Shown here: piece by piece, positions 35,013 to 45,847 of the stretch | Position numbering within the stretch: position 1 is the stretch's first letter | How the letters are laid out: each line of letters opens with the position of its first letter | From: Armigeres subalbatus | Taxonomy: Eukaryota > Arthropoda > Insecta > Diptera > Culicidae | Length of the DNA: 64,000 bases | Assembly: GCF_024139115.2 (NCBI RefSeq) | Contig: NW_026942951.1 | Coordinates: 16,772-80,771, forward strand | Direction: 5' to 3' | The notes under the pieces: generated by a model | Database searches by the model: none | What the model was told of the DNA's origin: nothing | Seen by the model: the letters and a program-made list of their open reading frames with translations, nothing else | Made by a program: the position numbers and the translations under genes

Positions 35013-36100
35013 TAAACACATTGGCGGCTTCTGATCTTCTACCAATTAGCTTAACCGACACCTAAGGCGGCTTCTTTTGACCACTTATGTGTAAGAGACC
35101 ACAGACTCCGTCGTGAACTTTCAGTTTCTGGTTTTCTTCGGTGATCAATGGACCACTTCTCCTGGGATGGACAATGCGGCCGCGCGGTGGCGAGAAACGA
35201 TGGAAAACCACTGAGTTCGCTGGCTTTAATTTGATCGTTTCTTCCTAACTTCCTCACCTTATTGCCTGCTCACCGATGCGGTGGGTAGCATTTCTTTTCC
35301 ACGTGATTTTATTTTGAATCTTCATTTCGTAATTTTGGCTTGACGCTTCAATACGGAAGAAGGAACTCGGGTTTAATGTATGTTTGGATTGAAATTTATC
35401 TTACTTTTGAGGCATGAAACTCATCTCGATCTCTTTGTTGATCAAAGCGTTGTTAGTTTCATTTTTAATTACTGGGTGTCTTCATGGAAAAATAAACTAT
35501 GTAGGGAATATTACCGTTAAATACAAAGAATATCGTTTGTTTTACAAACCACTATGGTTTTGCTGTGATTATATTGTACTGACTAATTTTGAGATCAAAA
35601 TGAGTTTCAATACTCATATTTAGCTAGTAGCTTCGCCGAGTTTTTGTCCAATTACCTACTTGTTGAAGAGCAAACACATTGGACTGGACGTTGGAAGCGG
35701 TGGCTTCCGAGGCTGTTGTGTAATTCTGAAAGGACGATAGGTCGAAAATCATCAGGCCGAATTCTATTTTGGCGTTGAACATTTGTCCAACACGTTATTA
35801 GATCGAAAACGGAAATTCAATTGCCCGTAAGCGACATACGGTCAAACTAGTCGAAAAATCGTTTGACCTTACAGGTTTTTCATATTTTGTTATTTCGGGC
35901 ATTAGCAGGAAAACTAATTTGAGAAGAACCATCTTCAATGGTTTCAACAAGACAATACATCAACAAAAAAAAACATTGTTTTGATTAAACTAATTTTAAG
36001 CTTTCTTCCTAATGTGCGATACTGTGAGCAATTCTCTGTAATGGAAAGTCGATTTATTTTTGTATTTTTTATTTTCTGAAATTTAGCATAGGGAATGACG
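35013..36100. other. Unassigned DNA
   Basis: No gene seen. Bases 35725-35870 contain GGTCGAAAATCATCAGGCCG and GGTCAAACTAGTCG words reminiscent of the CGGCCAAATG minisatellite family at 37.0 and 40.8 kb. Confidence 0.4.
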
Positions 36101-36253
36101 CTTGGCAGGTTTTGTTCTATTATTGGCAGGGGGTTTTTATTGACTAGGCTCAAATTTGGCCTAAAATTCTTTGCATATCGAAGAATATTGTGACCAAATT
36201 TCATAAAATATCGACAAAAACCCCTGCTAATAATAGAACAAAACCTGCCAAAG
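36101..36253. mobile_element. 153-bp MITE with TTGGCAGG ends
   Basis: TTGGCAGGTTTTGTTCTATT (36102) is inverted at the right as AATAGAACAAAACCTGCCAA, giving terminal repeats of about 35 bp followed by GGCAGGGGTTTTT / AAAAACCCCTGC. The interior shares words with the copy at 3952-4092. The outermost CTT/AAG may belong to the repeat or the target. Confidence 0.75.
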
Positions 36254-36276
36254 CTCTTTCCCTACGTTCTCTGTGG

Positions 36277-36400
36277 TCATAAAACACAATTTGCATCATT
36301 CTATTTGATTCTAGCATAAATTTTACAAGGAGCAAAAACACCTTGGACACTTTCAAAATATAACTTGAAAACGCTTTTGATTGTTAGTGTCCTCGCCATG
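36277..36400. mobile_element. Fragment of the 10.4-kb foldback family
   Basis: ACACCTTGGACACTTTCAAA followed by ATATAACTTGAAAACG and upstream CAATTTGCATCATTCT match the left-arm block near 10466 and the inverted right-arm block near 11331-11420. Confidence 0.6.
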
Positions 36401-37014
36401 GGAAAAATATACACGTAAAAAAATGCTAGTTGGAAAAGCAACGGTGGAAATTAACAAGTCAAGACACGAATTTCGGACAGCAGAATTTTATTCAAATTGT
36501 CCGATACTAAACTTGTCCGGACCAAATTTGAATCATATAGTTCACATCACAGTGTACGTTACACATAATCATATTTGACGAAAAAACTTTACCAAATTGA
36601 TCCATTGAAATCTAATCTAAATTGACAGAAACATCGGAAAAGATTAAAAACATAGTTTTAAATTCCTTCAAGACTGCGAAGTCAAAAATCTACCAAAAAG
36701 ATGTGAGTTTATAGTATTATTTATAGGAATGGATGGAGAATCGATGTAAATAAATTTAAATAATAATTTAAATAAATTTGAAAATGACAAGTTAACGATA
36801 AAAGAAAGCCCTGGCTATCCTTGGACAGGCCACGCCGTTATTTTAACCTTTTGACACTCGTTTCAGTAATGAACATATGATACTATGTTTTGACATTTCG
36901 AATTGAGGAATATGTATAGCCAGGGTTGTAGAGTTCTGGCAGTGAATTTCTGAACGCTCTTTGAGTTGCTCAATTATTTAACACTCGAGCACGCCTGCCG
37001 TTGTATTATGTGGG
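36401..37014. other. Unassigned AT-rich DNA
   Basis: A short inverted pair CCCTGGCTAT (36810) / ATAGCCAGGG (36916) could mark a tiny MITE of about 120 bp, but the arms are only about 10 bases. No gene seen. Confidence 0.35.
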
Positions 37015-37165
37015 AAAGGGTCGTTTGGCGAAGCCCATTCGCCCGAAACCATTTCGCCGAATGCCATTAGGCCGAACAAACCATTAGGACGAAACCCATC
37101 TGGCCGAAAGTCAATAAATATGTCATTTGGCCAGAGAGATTTCGCCGAATAGGTCATTGAAAATT
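37015..37165. repeat. Minisatellite of GGCCGAAAGTCA / TTCGCCGAATGCC type
   Basis: CCATTCGCCCGAAACCATTT, CGCCGAATGCCATTAGGCCG and similar words in units of about 17-18 bp. Related to the larger array beginning at 40795. Confidence 0.7.
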
Positions 37166-37505
37166 GAGAATGAGGTGTGAAAGTGAGACGTCTAACTTCT
37201 CACTTTTTTCCCATCTCTCACGGAAAAGTGAGTGGTGCAAGTGAGAAATTAAAAATTCACTATTCGCTTCTCACTTCTTACAGTGACGACTCAACTGTCA
37301 CTCCTCATTTTCACTTCTAACTGTAAAAGTGAGAAGTGAGTAGTGAGACGTCTCATTTCTCACTACTACTCTCTTTTACAGTGAGAAGTGAAATGAGGAG
37401 CGAGATGAGTCGTCTCACTCTTCACTCCTCATTTCTCACTTCTCACTTGAAAGTAATAGTGTGAAGTGAGAAGTGCATCTCACTATTCACTTCTCACTCT
37501 CACTG
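37166..37505. repeat. Low-complexity array of GTGAGAAGTGAG / CTCACTTCTCAC words
   Basis: About 340 bp in which GAGAAGTGA and its inverse TCACTTCTC alternate, often with GAGACGTCTCA palindromes. Strong hairpin potential. Confidence 0.85.
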
Positions 37506-37946
37506 GCACGGCAAATGGGTAAAGCGTACCATTGGTACTTCACGTACCTGAAGAATAAAATAGACCCCATCTCGCGGTCCTGCCTCTTACCCAGCACTCT
37601 ATCCCTACCTCCCGCGGTGCTGGCCGGAATACGAGCAACCTTAGGGAAGATCGGGTAACCACAGTGGGAACTATGGTCGTATGCTGACAGGGAAGGGGGT
37701 TTGCTCCTCGGAAGTGCAAATCTTATTGAGCGTCTGTTCTCCATGTCAGGATCGGCTCACATCAGCGTCTGTTCTCCACGTTAGGGCGGCTGATCATCGT
37801 CCGAGTCCAGCGAGGACTCTAAATGAAACTGTGCACCATGGTCCACCGGAAATAAGGAGTGTCCTCCGGAAATTTAGGTTTGGTCCTGCAAGCCAGCCAA
37901 AAAACTCACGCAACGAACAATCAACAAGAGAGTACGGACCGGAACC

Positions 37947-40701
37947 ATGGCGAAGACCAGAGCAGAAGGGACTGGCGATTGGAAGCTCGGTTCGTGGAAC
38001 TGCAAATCTCAACTTCATCAGACACGCATACTCGCCGATGTGCTCAAGACCTGGATTCGGCATCGTAGCGCTGCAAGAGGTTTGTTGGAAGGGATCAATC
38101 GTGCGAAGTTTAGAGGTAATCATACCATCTCAGGCTGCGGCAACACACACACGAGCTGGGAACAGCTTTCATGTGATGGGCGATATGAAAGGCGCGTGAT
38201 CGGTGGTGGCCGATCAATGAAAGAATGTGCAGGTTGAGGATCAAGGCGGTTCTTCAACTTCAGCATAATCAACGTCCATAGCCCACACTCCGGAAGTACT
38301 GATGATGATAAAGACGCATTCTACGCGCAGCTGGAGCGTGAGTACGAGCTGCCCAAGCCACGACGTCAAAATCATCATAGGAGATTTGAACGCTCAGGTT
38401 GGCCAAGAGAGGAGTTTAGATCGACTATTGGAAGTTCACGCTCACCGGCTGACGAACGAAAGGCCTACGACTAATTGATTTCGCCGCCTCAAGAATATGG
38501 CCATTCGCAGCACCTACTTCCGGCCTCCCGTATCGTACCTGAGAATCAGCACTGCAGACTGAATCACAAATCGACCACGTTCTGATTGATGGACGGCACT
38601 TCTCCGACATTATCGACATCAGGACATATCGTGGCGCTAACATCGACTCTGACCACTATCTGGTGATGGTTAAACTGCGCCCAAAACTATCCGTCATCAA
38701 CAATGTTCGGTACCGACCGCCGCGGTACGACCTAGAGCGACTGAAGCAACCTGATGTCGCCACTGCATACGCAGCATCTCGAGGCAGCGTTGCCGGGAAG
38801 GTGAGCTCGATGGGGCCCCTCGAGGACTGCTGGAATACAGTCAAAGCGCCATTAACGACGCAGCGGAGAACAACGTCGGGTATATGGGTCGAAGTCGACG
38901 GAACGATTGGTTCGACGAAGAGTGCAGACAGATTCTGGAGGAGAAGGACGCAGTGCGGCGGTCGCGCTGCAGCAAGGTACCGGCAGAACGTGGAACGTTA
39001 TAGACGGAAGCGTAGACAAGACCCGCCTTTTCAGGAGAAGAAACGCCGCCTGGAAGAAGCGGAGTGCGAGGATGGAACAGCTGGACGTTCTCAAGAACAC
39101 GCAAGTTCTATCAGAAGCTCAACGCATCCCGCAAAGGCTTCGTGCCGCGAGCCGAAATGTGCCGGGATAAGGATGGGAGCATCTTGACGGACGAACGTGG
39201 TGATCGAAAGGTGGAAGCAGCACTTCGAGGAACATCTGAATGGCGCTGAGTACAGGCGAGTGAAGTCGGGCAGCGGAGGAGATGACTACGTCAGTTCAGC
39301 GGACGATGGAAAGACCAGCCCCACCTTGAGGGAAGTTAAGGATGCCATTCAACGGCTAAAGACCAATAAAGCAGCTGGTAAGATGGTATCGCTGAGCTCA
39401 TCAAGATGGGGAAAAGCTGGCCACTTGCCTGCACAAACTGATAGTCAGAATCTGGGAAACCGAACAGCTACCGGAGGAGTGGAAGGAAGGGTTATATGCC
39501 CCATCTCAAGAAAGGCGACAAACTGGTGTGAGAACTCGAGCGATCACCATCCTTAATGCCGCCTACAAAGTGATATCCCAGATCATCTTCCGTCGTCTGT
39601 CACCATTAGTGAACGAGTTCGTGGGAAGTTATCAAGCCGGCTTCGTTGACGGCCGCTCGACAACGGACCAGATCTTTACTGTACGCAAATCCTTCAAAAA
39701 TGCCGTGAATACCAGGTCCCAACGCACCATCTGTCGTTGATTTCAAGGCGGCATACGACAGGTATAGACCGCTAGAGCTATGGAAAATTATGGACGAGAA
39801 CAGCTTCCTAGAGCTCACCAGACTGATCAAAGCAACGGTGGATGGTGTGCAAAACTGTGAAGATTTCGGGCAAACACTCCAGTTCGTTCGAATCGCGCCG
39901 CGACTAAATGATGGTGATGGACTTTCGTGCCTGTTGTTCAACATTGCGCTAGAAGGTGTCATGCGGAGAGCCGGTGTAACAGCCGGGGTACGATTTTCTA
40001 CAGATCCAGTCAATTTATTTGCTTCGCGGATGACATGGACATTGTCGCCGAACATTTGCAAAGGTGGCAGAACTGCCACCGCCTGAAACGTGAGCAACAA
40101 AAGTTGGACTGGTAGTGAATGCGTCAAAGACAAAGTACATGTTGTGGGCGGAACGAGGCGCGACAGGGCCCGCCTGGGAAGCAGTGTTACGATAGACGGG
40201 ATACCTTCGGTGGTCGAGGAATTCGTCTACCTTGGATCATTGCTAACGGCTGATAACAACGTTAGTCGTGAAATACTCAGGCGCAAGGCTCCAGAAGAAA
40301 CTGCGGTCGAAAAAGATTCGCCACCGCACCAAATGTATCATGTACAGCAACATAAGACCGGTTGTCCTCTACGGGAAACATGGACAATGCTCGGGAGGAC
40401 TTGCAAGCACTCAGTATCGAGACGGGTGCTTAGGACCATCTTTGACGGTGTGCAAGAAGACGGTGAGTGGCGGCGAAGAATGAACCATGAGCTCGCCCAA
40501 CTCTACGGCGAACCCAGTATCCAGAAGGTAGCCAAAGCCGGAAGGGTACGATGGGCAGGACATGTTGCAAGAATGCCGGACAAACCCTGCAAAGATGGTT
40601 TCGCTTCCGATCGCGAGTACGAGACGGCGTGGAGCGCAGCGAGAAGATGGGCAGACCAGGTCAAAACGACTTGGCGAGCGTGGCAGAAACCTCGCAGTTA
40701 A
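37947..40701 (+). pseudogene. RTE-like ORF: AP endonuclease plus reverse transcriptase, frameshifted
   Basis: A likely start is ATG 37947, just before GDWKLGSWNCKSQ, the start of the endonuclease fold. Later endonuclease motifs are KIIIGDLNAQVG in a damaged frame (about 38370), [14 protein letters not shown] (about 38570) and [14 protein letters not shown] (38648). RT begins with REVKDAIQRLKTNKAAGK (39330), then FRAITILNAAYKVISQII (39530), LVNEFVGSYQAGFVDGRS, and the catalytic FADD in FICFADDMDIV (about 40016-40050). The C-terminus has a VEEFVYLGSLLTADNNVS block, RRVLRTIFDGVQEDGEWRRR and VRWAGHVARMPD. The catalytic residues are present, but the reading frame is broken repeatedly. Confidence 0.85.
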
Positions 40702-40795
40702 TAACTAGTGGAATTGCAAGACACTAAGCTGCAGGCGGCAATGTCCCAGTGTGGGGATGTAATGCCAATGAAGAAGAAGAATCAGAAGTCTCACG
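40690..40795 (+). other. RTE-like 3' tail shared with a SINE
   Basis: AGAAACCTCGCAGTTAATA here is identical to the minus-strand 3' region of the SINE at 58735-59006. The match continues at lower identity through CACTAAGCTGC, and both end in GAAGAA/AATAAG-type short repeats. Such a tail is what the element's own RT would recognise to prime reverse transcription. Confidence 0.7.
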
Positions 40796-41580
40796 GCCAA
40801 ATATCCTTTCGGTCAAATTTATTCGGCCAAATGTCCTTTTCGGCCAAATATCCTATTCGTGCAAATGCCCTATTCGGCTGAATGTCCTATCCGGCCGAAT
40901 ACCTATTCGAAATGTCCTATTCGGATAAATGTCCTATTCGGCCAAATGTCCTATTCGCCCAAATGTCCTATTCGGCCAAATGTCCTATTCAGTCAAATGT
41001 CCTGAATTTTTACCATTTCGTCGAAAGACATTTCTCGAATGACATTATCGAATCACATCCGTCGAAAGAACATACGTCGAATGGACATTTGGTCGAAGAA
41101 CTGTTCGAAAATCAATTTTAATCCATTAGAGGGCAGGACATTTTATCGAATGACGTTTGGTCGAGAGGACTATCAAATGGATACTTGGTAGAATGGACAT
41201 TCGTCGAAATTAGATTTAAGAATGGAGAATCTTCGTAAATTTTGTCAAATGACGTTTGTTTGAACGGACATTTGGTCGAAAGTGGCTTCGAATTAATAAT
41301 CTTGGTACATTTAGTCTATGACGCTCCGTCGATAGGCTATTTGAAAGAAAAGAACTTTAGATCAATATCAATGAAAAAATAAATGATTTATTGCGGTGTT
41401 TCTAAAAGTCTAAAGTTATTTATTAAAATTTATCCAAAATCTATTGACGAATTATCTATTTAACTAATTACCTATTACCGACTAAACACTTTCGCATTCG
41501 ACTAAAATTCCTTTTGACTAAATGTCCGTTCGAATAAATGTCCTTAAACTAAATGTCCTTTATATTTACCATTATATTGA
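40796..41580. repeat. Minisatellite of TATTCGGCCAAATGTCC type
   Basis: The first part (40796-41010) has quite regular units of about 17 bp (TATTCGGCCAAATGTCC and variants). From 41030 it becomes the more diverged, inverted-sense form (GGTCGAAGGACATTTGGTCG-like words), extending to about 41350; AT-rich DNA with isolated units follows. Confidence 0.75.
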
Positions 41581-41589
41581 AACCATATG

Positions 41590-41957
41590 ATTATTACCAA
41601 AACAAAAACCATCAGGGCACCCGATTGAAGCATTTTGGATAGGAAGATTGGAATCGCCAACTTCTTGTTAATATCCGTGCATAAAGGGCGGGCTCTTCTC
41701 CCTCTATTGGGTCAATCTGGGAAACGAGGGCTGAGCTTATTGTTGTATGTACTAACTTTCTTCTGGAAGGAGATTCTCTATTCATCTCGTGGATTCGCAT
41801 AAGTGTCTCTGCTTATGGAACCACCCCACCCATTTTGGCCCTTCATCAGAAGTTTGATGAAATACAAACAATAATATTATCATGATCAAAGCCAGTGCAT
41901 ACTATCGGCAGGTGCCTTGCTTGAATAGATGGTAGTATCATCATCATCATCATCATT
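41590..41957 (+). mobile_element. Probable short retroelement with (TCA)n tail
   Basis: A distinct block within the minisatellite, of different composition (GGGCACCCGATTGAAGC, AACCACCCCACCCATTTTGG), ends in the microsatellite ATCATCATCATCATCATCAT (41937-41957). A block ending in a simple repeat and interrupting an array is what a small non-LTR-mobilised element would look like. No tRNA-like promoter identified; family unknown. Confidence 0.4.
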
Positions 41958-42185
41958 TAACTAAATGTCCTTTCGATTAAATGTCCTTTCTCAATTCCAT
42001 TCGACCAAATGTCTATTCGACTAAATGTCCATTTGACTAAATTTCCATTCGACCTCGCTTGACTAAATGTCCTTTCGATTGAATGTCTATTCGACTAAAT
42101 GTCCCTTCGACCAAATGTACTTTCTATTAAATGTCATTGGACTAAACGTCCTTCGACGAAATGTCATTCGAAGTACTGTCTCGAA
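41958..42185. repeat. Minisatellite continues: CTAAATGTCCTTTCGA type
   Basis: Units of about 16-19 bp such as TCGACTAAATGTCC and TTCGATTAAATGTCC, in the same family as 40796-41350. Confidence 0.75.
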
Positions 42186-43949
42186 GCCTCAAAGGCCTCT
42201 TTGGAAAAATTTACCTTAAATGGGTTGAAGACAAATCAAAAGTTAACGGTAAAGTCTTTTGAGGTAATCACCGATTTTAACGAAACTGTCTTGATATATT
42301 TCTTTACTCCCTGGACTCACATATGTTTAATGAATACTAGACTGTAAAGAAAATAATATCCCCAAATTGTTTACAACGATGTGCCGAAGCAAGACAGTCC
42401 TATGACGAACTGTTAGTTCTTCTTACATAATTTTCTATCTGTGCTAATAATGCTGTAGCTCTCGCTCAAGCCTCATTTTATCATTCCCTTCTATCTACTG
42501 CCAACTGTATGCCCTGCTTAATGTTCACTGACAGTAATTAACGATCAGCCCTGGTAGAGAGGGCACGTACATTTTTCGGCACCGAATTTGTTGAAACGAT
42601 GACAGCGTATAGAGCATCATCACTTGCATGAGGACATCCATTAAGTAATTGAACAAATGACGAGCGTCATTCGATTCAAGGTTAATTTAGCTCGAATCCT
42701 TTCAGCAATGTGCTCTCAAGTACCTATATAAGCCTCTAGGGCTGTCGGCTGAACGTTGGAAATATCACCCATGCTTTGCAAGCGACTGCCAGTTGGGAAG
42801 ATGGTGCAATATAATGTATATTCGAACGGAACGGATACATTTGTACAGTTCAAACATTTTCTGTAAAATTGTATTTTCCGATATTACATGGAGTTCGACA
42901 ACACATTTGTAATTGATTTTACTGTGTATCAAAAGAGGCTATCTGCATATAAGACAAATATTGATTAAAATAAATCTGTCAGAAAACTAAATAAGTATGA
43001 TATCGACGTGCCCAATTGGCGCATTTAGGCTTTTCTCCCTCTTCCAGTTTTTCGAGCGCGTAGCGACGAGAGCATTCTGAACGATTTGAAATGGAGGGTG
43101 GCAGGTGAACTTTGTTATGAGCTGAAATTAAAATCATATTTACATAAGACCAATGGCCGGTTGGCTTAGCACCTCAGCCGAATGACTTGTTGATGGCCGA
43201 AGCTCAAGGGAAGAAAATAAAGGGAAGTCGAGGCTAGGAACCTGGCAGTCACTATTTAAGACGACGACGAACTGCTAAATTGAATTACAGTTATTAAGCT
43301 CCATTACGCTGATGATGGAGTTGCCCTAGCCAGTGCCGTAGTCAAATAACAAGGGATCTGCTAATAACAAAATGCTGTAATCACTATTATCTCTTTGGAT
43401 GTGGATATCAGGTTGACTTAAAAGGCTCATTACTTGTATGTTAACTGTTTTTACTTATTTGGAATAAAGCTTGAACAATTAGTTTTTTGCAGCGATGATT
43501 ATTGAGTATGACAAAGGACATTAGCTAAATTTCATATTACTGCGTTCGTCAATCAGCGCCGCTCGGTGCAACTAATTACACAAAATACATTGTATGGGCT
43601 TTCTTTCTTTGAAATGTCTTCTGCTTCTTTTCATCAACTAATTAAATGGATCACCACTGCCACGTTCACTTCAAATTTTTTCAATTGCATCTAGCTATTG
43701 TCTTCAGCAAAGATAATGATTAATCACTACATCCATCTAAAATCATTTTAGCAGCTATGTATGCCATTTGTGTCTAGCAAAGTTGAACCGAATGGCAATC
43801 ATTTCAATCCAAAACACCAATGGTTTTGATTTTTTCACGTAATAGAAACCACTACTCATAGGTGTACGAAAAAAACAAATGTTACAATTGAATTATTTGT
43901 TTGAGAAATTGCATATATCTAATCAATAGTATGATTTGAAGAGAAATAG
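42186..43949. other. Unassigned DNA with a weak promoter / first-exon candidate
   Basis: No gene is established. The only host-like signal is near 42.72-42.87 kb (see the separate entry). The remainder is AT-rich without recognised repeats. Confidence 0.4.
42724..42866 (+). promoter_or_regulatory. Candidate TATA box with short downstream open frame
   Basis: CTATATAAG at 42724-42732 lies about 70 bases upstream of an ATG (42801) in the favourable context GGGAAGATGG. The 21-codon frame ends TAA at 42864; a GTAAAA donor-like sequence begins at its last Leu codon, so it could be a first coding exon. An earlier out-of-context ATG sits at 42771. No second exon is recognisable downstream. Weak evidence; chance is a real alternative. 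Confidence 0.25.
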
Positions 43950-44400
43950 TCGCTTCCAGTTATTGAACATCTGGGGTTCCCAAGGCTCGCTATATAGGAC
44001 CTCTCCTATTCATATTGTTTGTGAACGATATTTCCTTATTCTTAAGCATCTTAAAATCCTTATTTATGTGGACGATATGAAACTGTTTTAGGAAATCAAA
44101 AATACTGTAACAATGACATCTATTTGAACGAAAACGCATTTTGATAACTGGTGTAACAAAAGCTTACACAACTTAATGTCAAGAAATGTAATTTGTTTAC
44201 TTTCATTAAGAGAGCACACCATGGATAACTGTAACTCTCGAAATCACAATAAAAAATGTGAAAGGGTTAGAAATTTGGGTGTAATTAAATGCTAAGTTAA
44301 CCTTTACTGATCACTACAACACCATTATCCATAGAGAACAAATATGATTAGTTTTATTAAAATACTAGCTTTATGTACCCTTTATGCCCACACTGGGGCA
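43950..44400 (+). pseudogene. Non-LTR reverse transcriptase fragment
   Basis: Palm-domain motifs on the plus strand: GPLLFILFVNDIS (from about 44000), then after a frame change IYVDDMKLF (about 44062-44088), the RT catalytic box. Weaker traces follow of NW(C)NKSLHNLMS, the KCNLITF-type segment and RNLGVIKC. Gives only the middle of an ORF2 of CR1/Jockey-like kind; both ends missing. Confidence 0.75.
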
Positions 44401-45847
44401 CCCCTTGTCCAAACATGGAAAAAACCTCTCATTTATTAAAATGATGAAGCGAAGTTTCAATATAAATTAATGCCGACATTTTGGTCAATATTCACAATAT
44501 TTAGGGATATTCGCCTAAAAGTCCCATACGCAAATTGACCAAACAGCGTTTTTAAAGTTGATTTCTTTAAAGAAGTTGCTAGTAACTAAATTTCGATGAA
44601 CCTTGTTAAAAAATCAAAGTTCCAGAGCCTGCTTTATTTGCTTATTTTGAACAATGAAATTTGTTCAGCAATAGAACTTCATTGACACTTTTACTATTTA
44701 ATATTCAAAATCAATAATAGCCTATTGTATTTGATTCTTGGCGGCGATCCAATTAGAAAAATGATTTCTGGCGATAAATCACAGAAAAAGGCATTTTAAA
44801 GTATTTTCACATATTCGTTTACGAAGGGGCAGATTCGGCAGGTGTATTAATCGCAATAGATCAAAAATGCATGCCCTTTCATCAAATACCTACTATTCCA
44901 AAAACATGATTTTTGATGATTTTTCTAAATTTAATTTTACTGAGGATCATTTAAATGTTAATAAAAGTTACCTGCTAATGATTTACGACTAGTCGGTGTG
45001 TTGTAATTGAGCAACATGATAAAATGAACAAAATCAAAATACGCATTGCTCATTATACAATTATACAGACCTGATAAAATTTTATTATTGCTTCTTTGAA
45101 GTTTTTGAGAAAAATATTTATATCTACCTAGATAAAATGGAGAAAGGTTAGTTATGTAAATACCGTATGGATTATTTCATGATTTTAATACTAAACAAAT
45201 GAATACTAGTATGTCCAATTATATATATGTACATTTTTGTAAATGTGATTTTGTGAAATGTCCTATATTTCGGAATCTTTTCTTATACTTTTAATAGAAG
45301 TATAACAACCAAAAATATGGAAAAATATAAACATAATAACGCTGATGTATTAGACATTGTTTTGCAAATATTACCAAGCTTAGTAAAAATAGTGCATATG
45401 TACTGTTATTCACTTGTTTAGTACAAAAAACTTAATAGCATTAAATCCATATAATGTTTAAAAACTAACCCTTTTCTATTTTCTTTTAAGTCGATACGAA
45501 TATGTTTTATAAACTTTATCTTCCAAAGTAGCAAAAAAAAAATTCCTTCATTTTTAATGAATTCTTGGACAAATGCGCTGCCTTCTTAATTTTATTCATC
45601 TTCCATAATATTCAGGTCTTTGACTCCATGACTGGATGAAAATTATAAGAAGATATTTCTTCTTAGCTTTTACCTTTCAGTAAAACTTAATTTTGAAAAA
45701 ATCATGTTTTTAGAAAAGTATTTGTATGGAAGGGCATACATTTTCTGCCCGACTAGTTGAAACACCTGCCGAATCTGCACCTTCGCATAAGACATATGTG
45801 AAAATATTATAAAATTGCCCTTTTCGCGATTAAGCACCAGAAATCAT
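44401..45847. other. Unassigned AT-rich DNA
   Basis: No gene or named repeat seen. CACCTGCCGAATCTGC (about 45763) and GCAGATTCGGCAGGTG (about 44829) are inverse copies about 920 bp apart, next to inverted AAGGGCATACATTTTCTG / ATGCATGCCC words. They suggest the ends of a foldback or TIR element spanning about 44820-45790. Confidence 0.45.
44820..45795. mobile_element. Candidate TIR element, about 1 kb
   Basis: Left end TTACGAAGGGGCAGATTCGG followed by CAGGTGTATTAATCGC; right end CACCTGCCGAATCTGCACC followed by TTCGCATAAG. The AGATTCGGCAGGTG core is a perfect inverted pair and TTACGAAGGKGCAGATTCGG is near-perfect (right end inverted: TTATGCGAAGGTGCAGATTC). Interior AT-rich and non-coding. Target duplication not determined. 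Confidence 0.55.

Larger units (their letters stand above)
37506..40795 (+). mobile_element. RTE-like non-LTR retrotransposon, nearly full length but decayed
   Basis: Order: 5' region 37506-37946, endonuclease 37947-38670, linker to about 39330, RT 39330-40115, C-terminal domain 40120-40700, then a 3' tail ending in AATGAAGAAGAAGAAT at about 40790. A single endonuclease-RT ORF without gag or RNase H and a short microsatellite-like 3' end are typical of RTE-type elements, the basis of this assignment. It lies between blocks of CGGCCAAATG-type minisatellite on both sides. Frameshifts split the ORF into more than ten pieces. Confidence 0.8.

Noticed and set aside
36805..36927. Tiny MITE between CCCTGGCTAT and ATAGCCAGGG
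   Set aside because: Arms of only about 10 bases with no further pairing; could be chance.
40796..42185. CRISPR-like short repeats
   Set aside because: Units of about 17 bp follow one another without unique spacers; a minisatellite.
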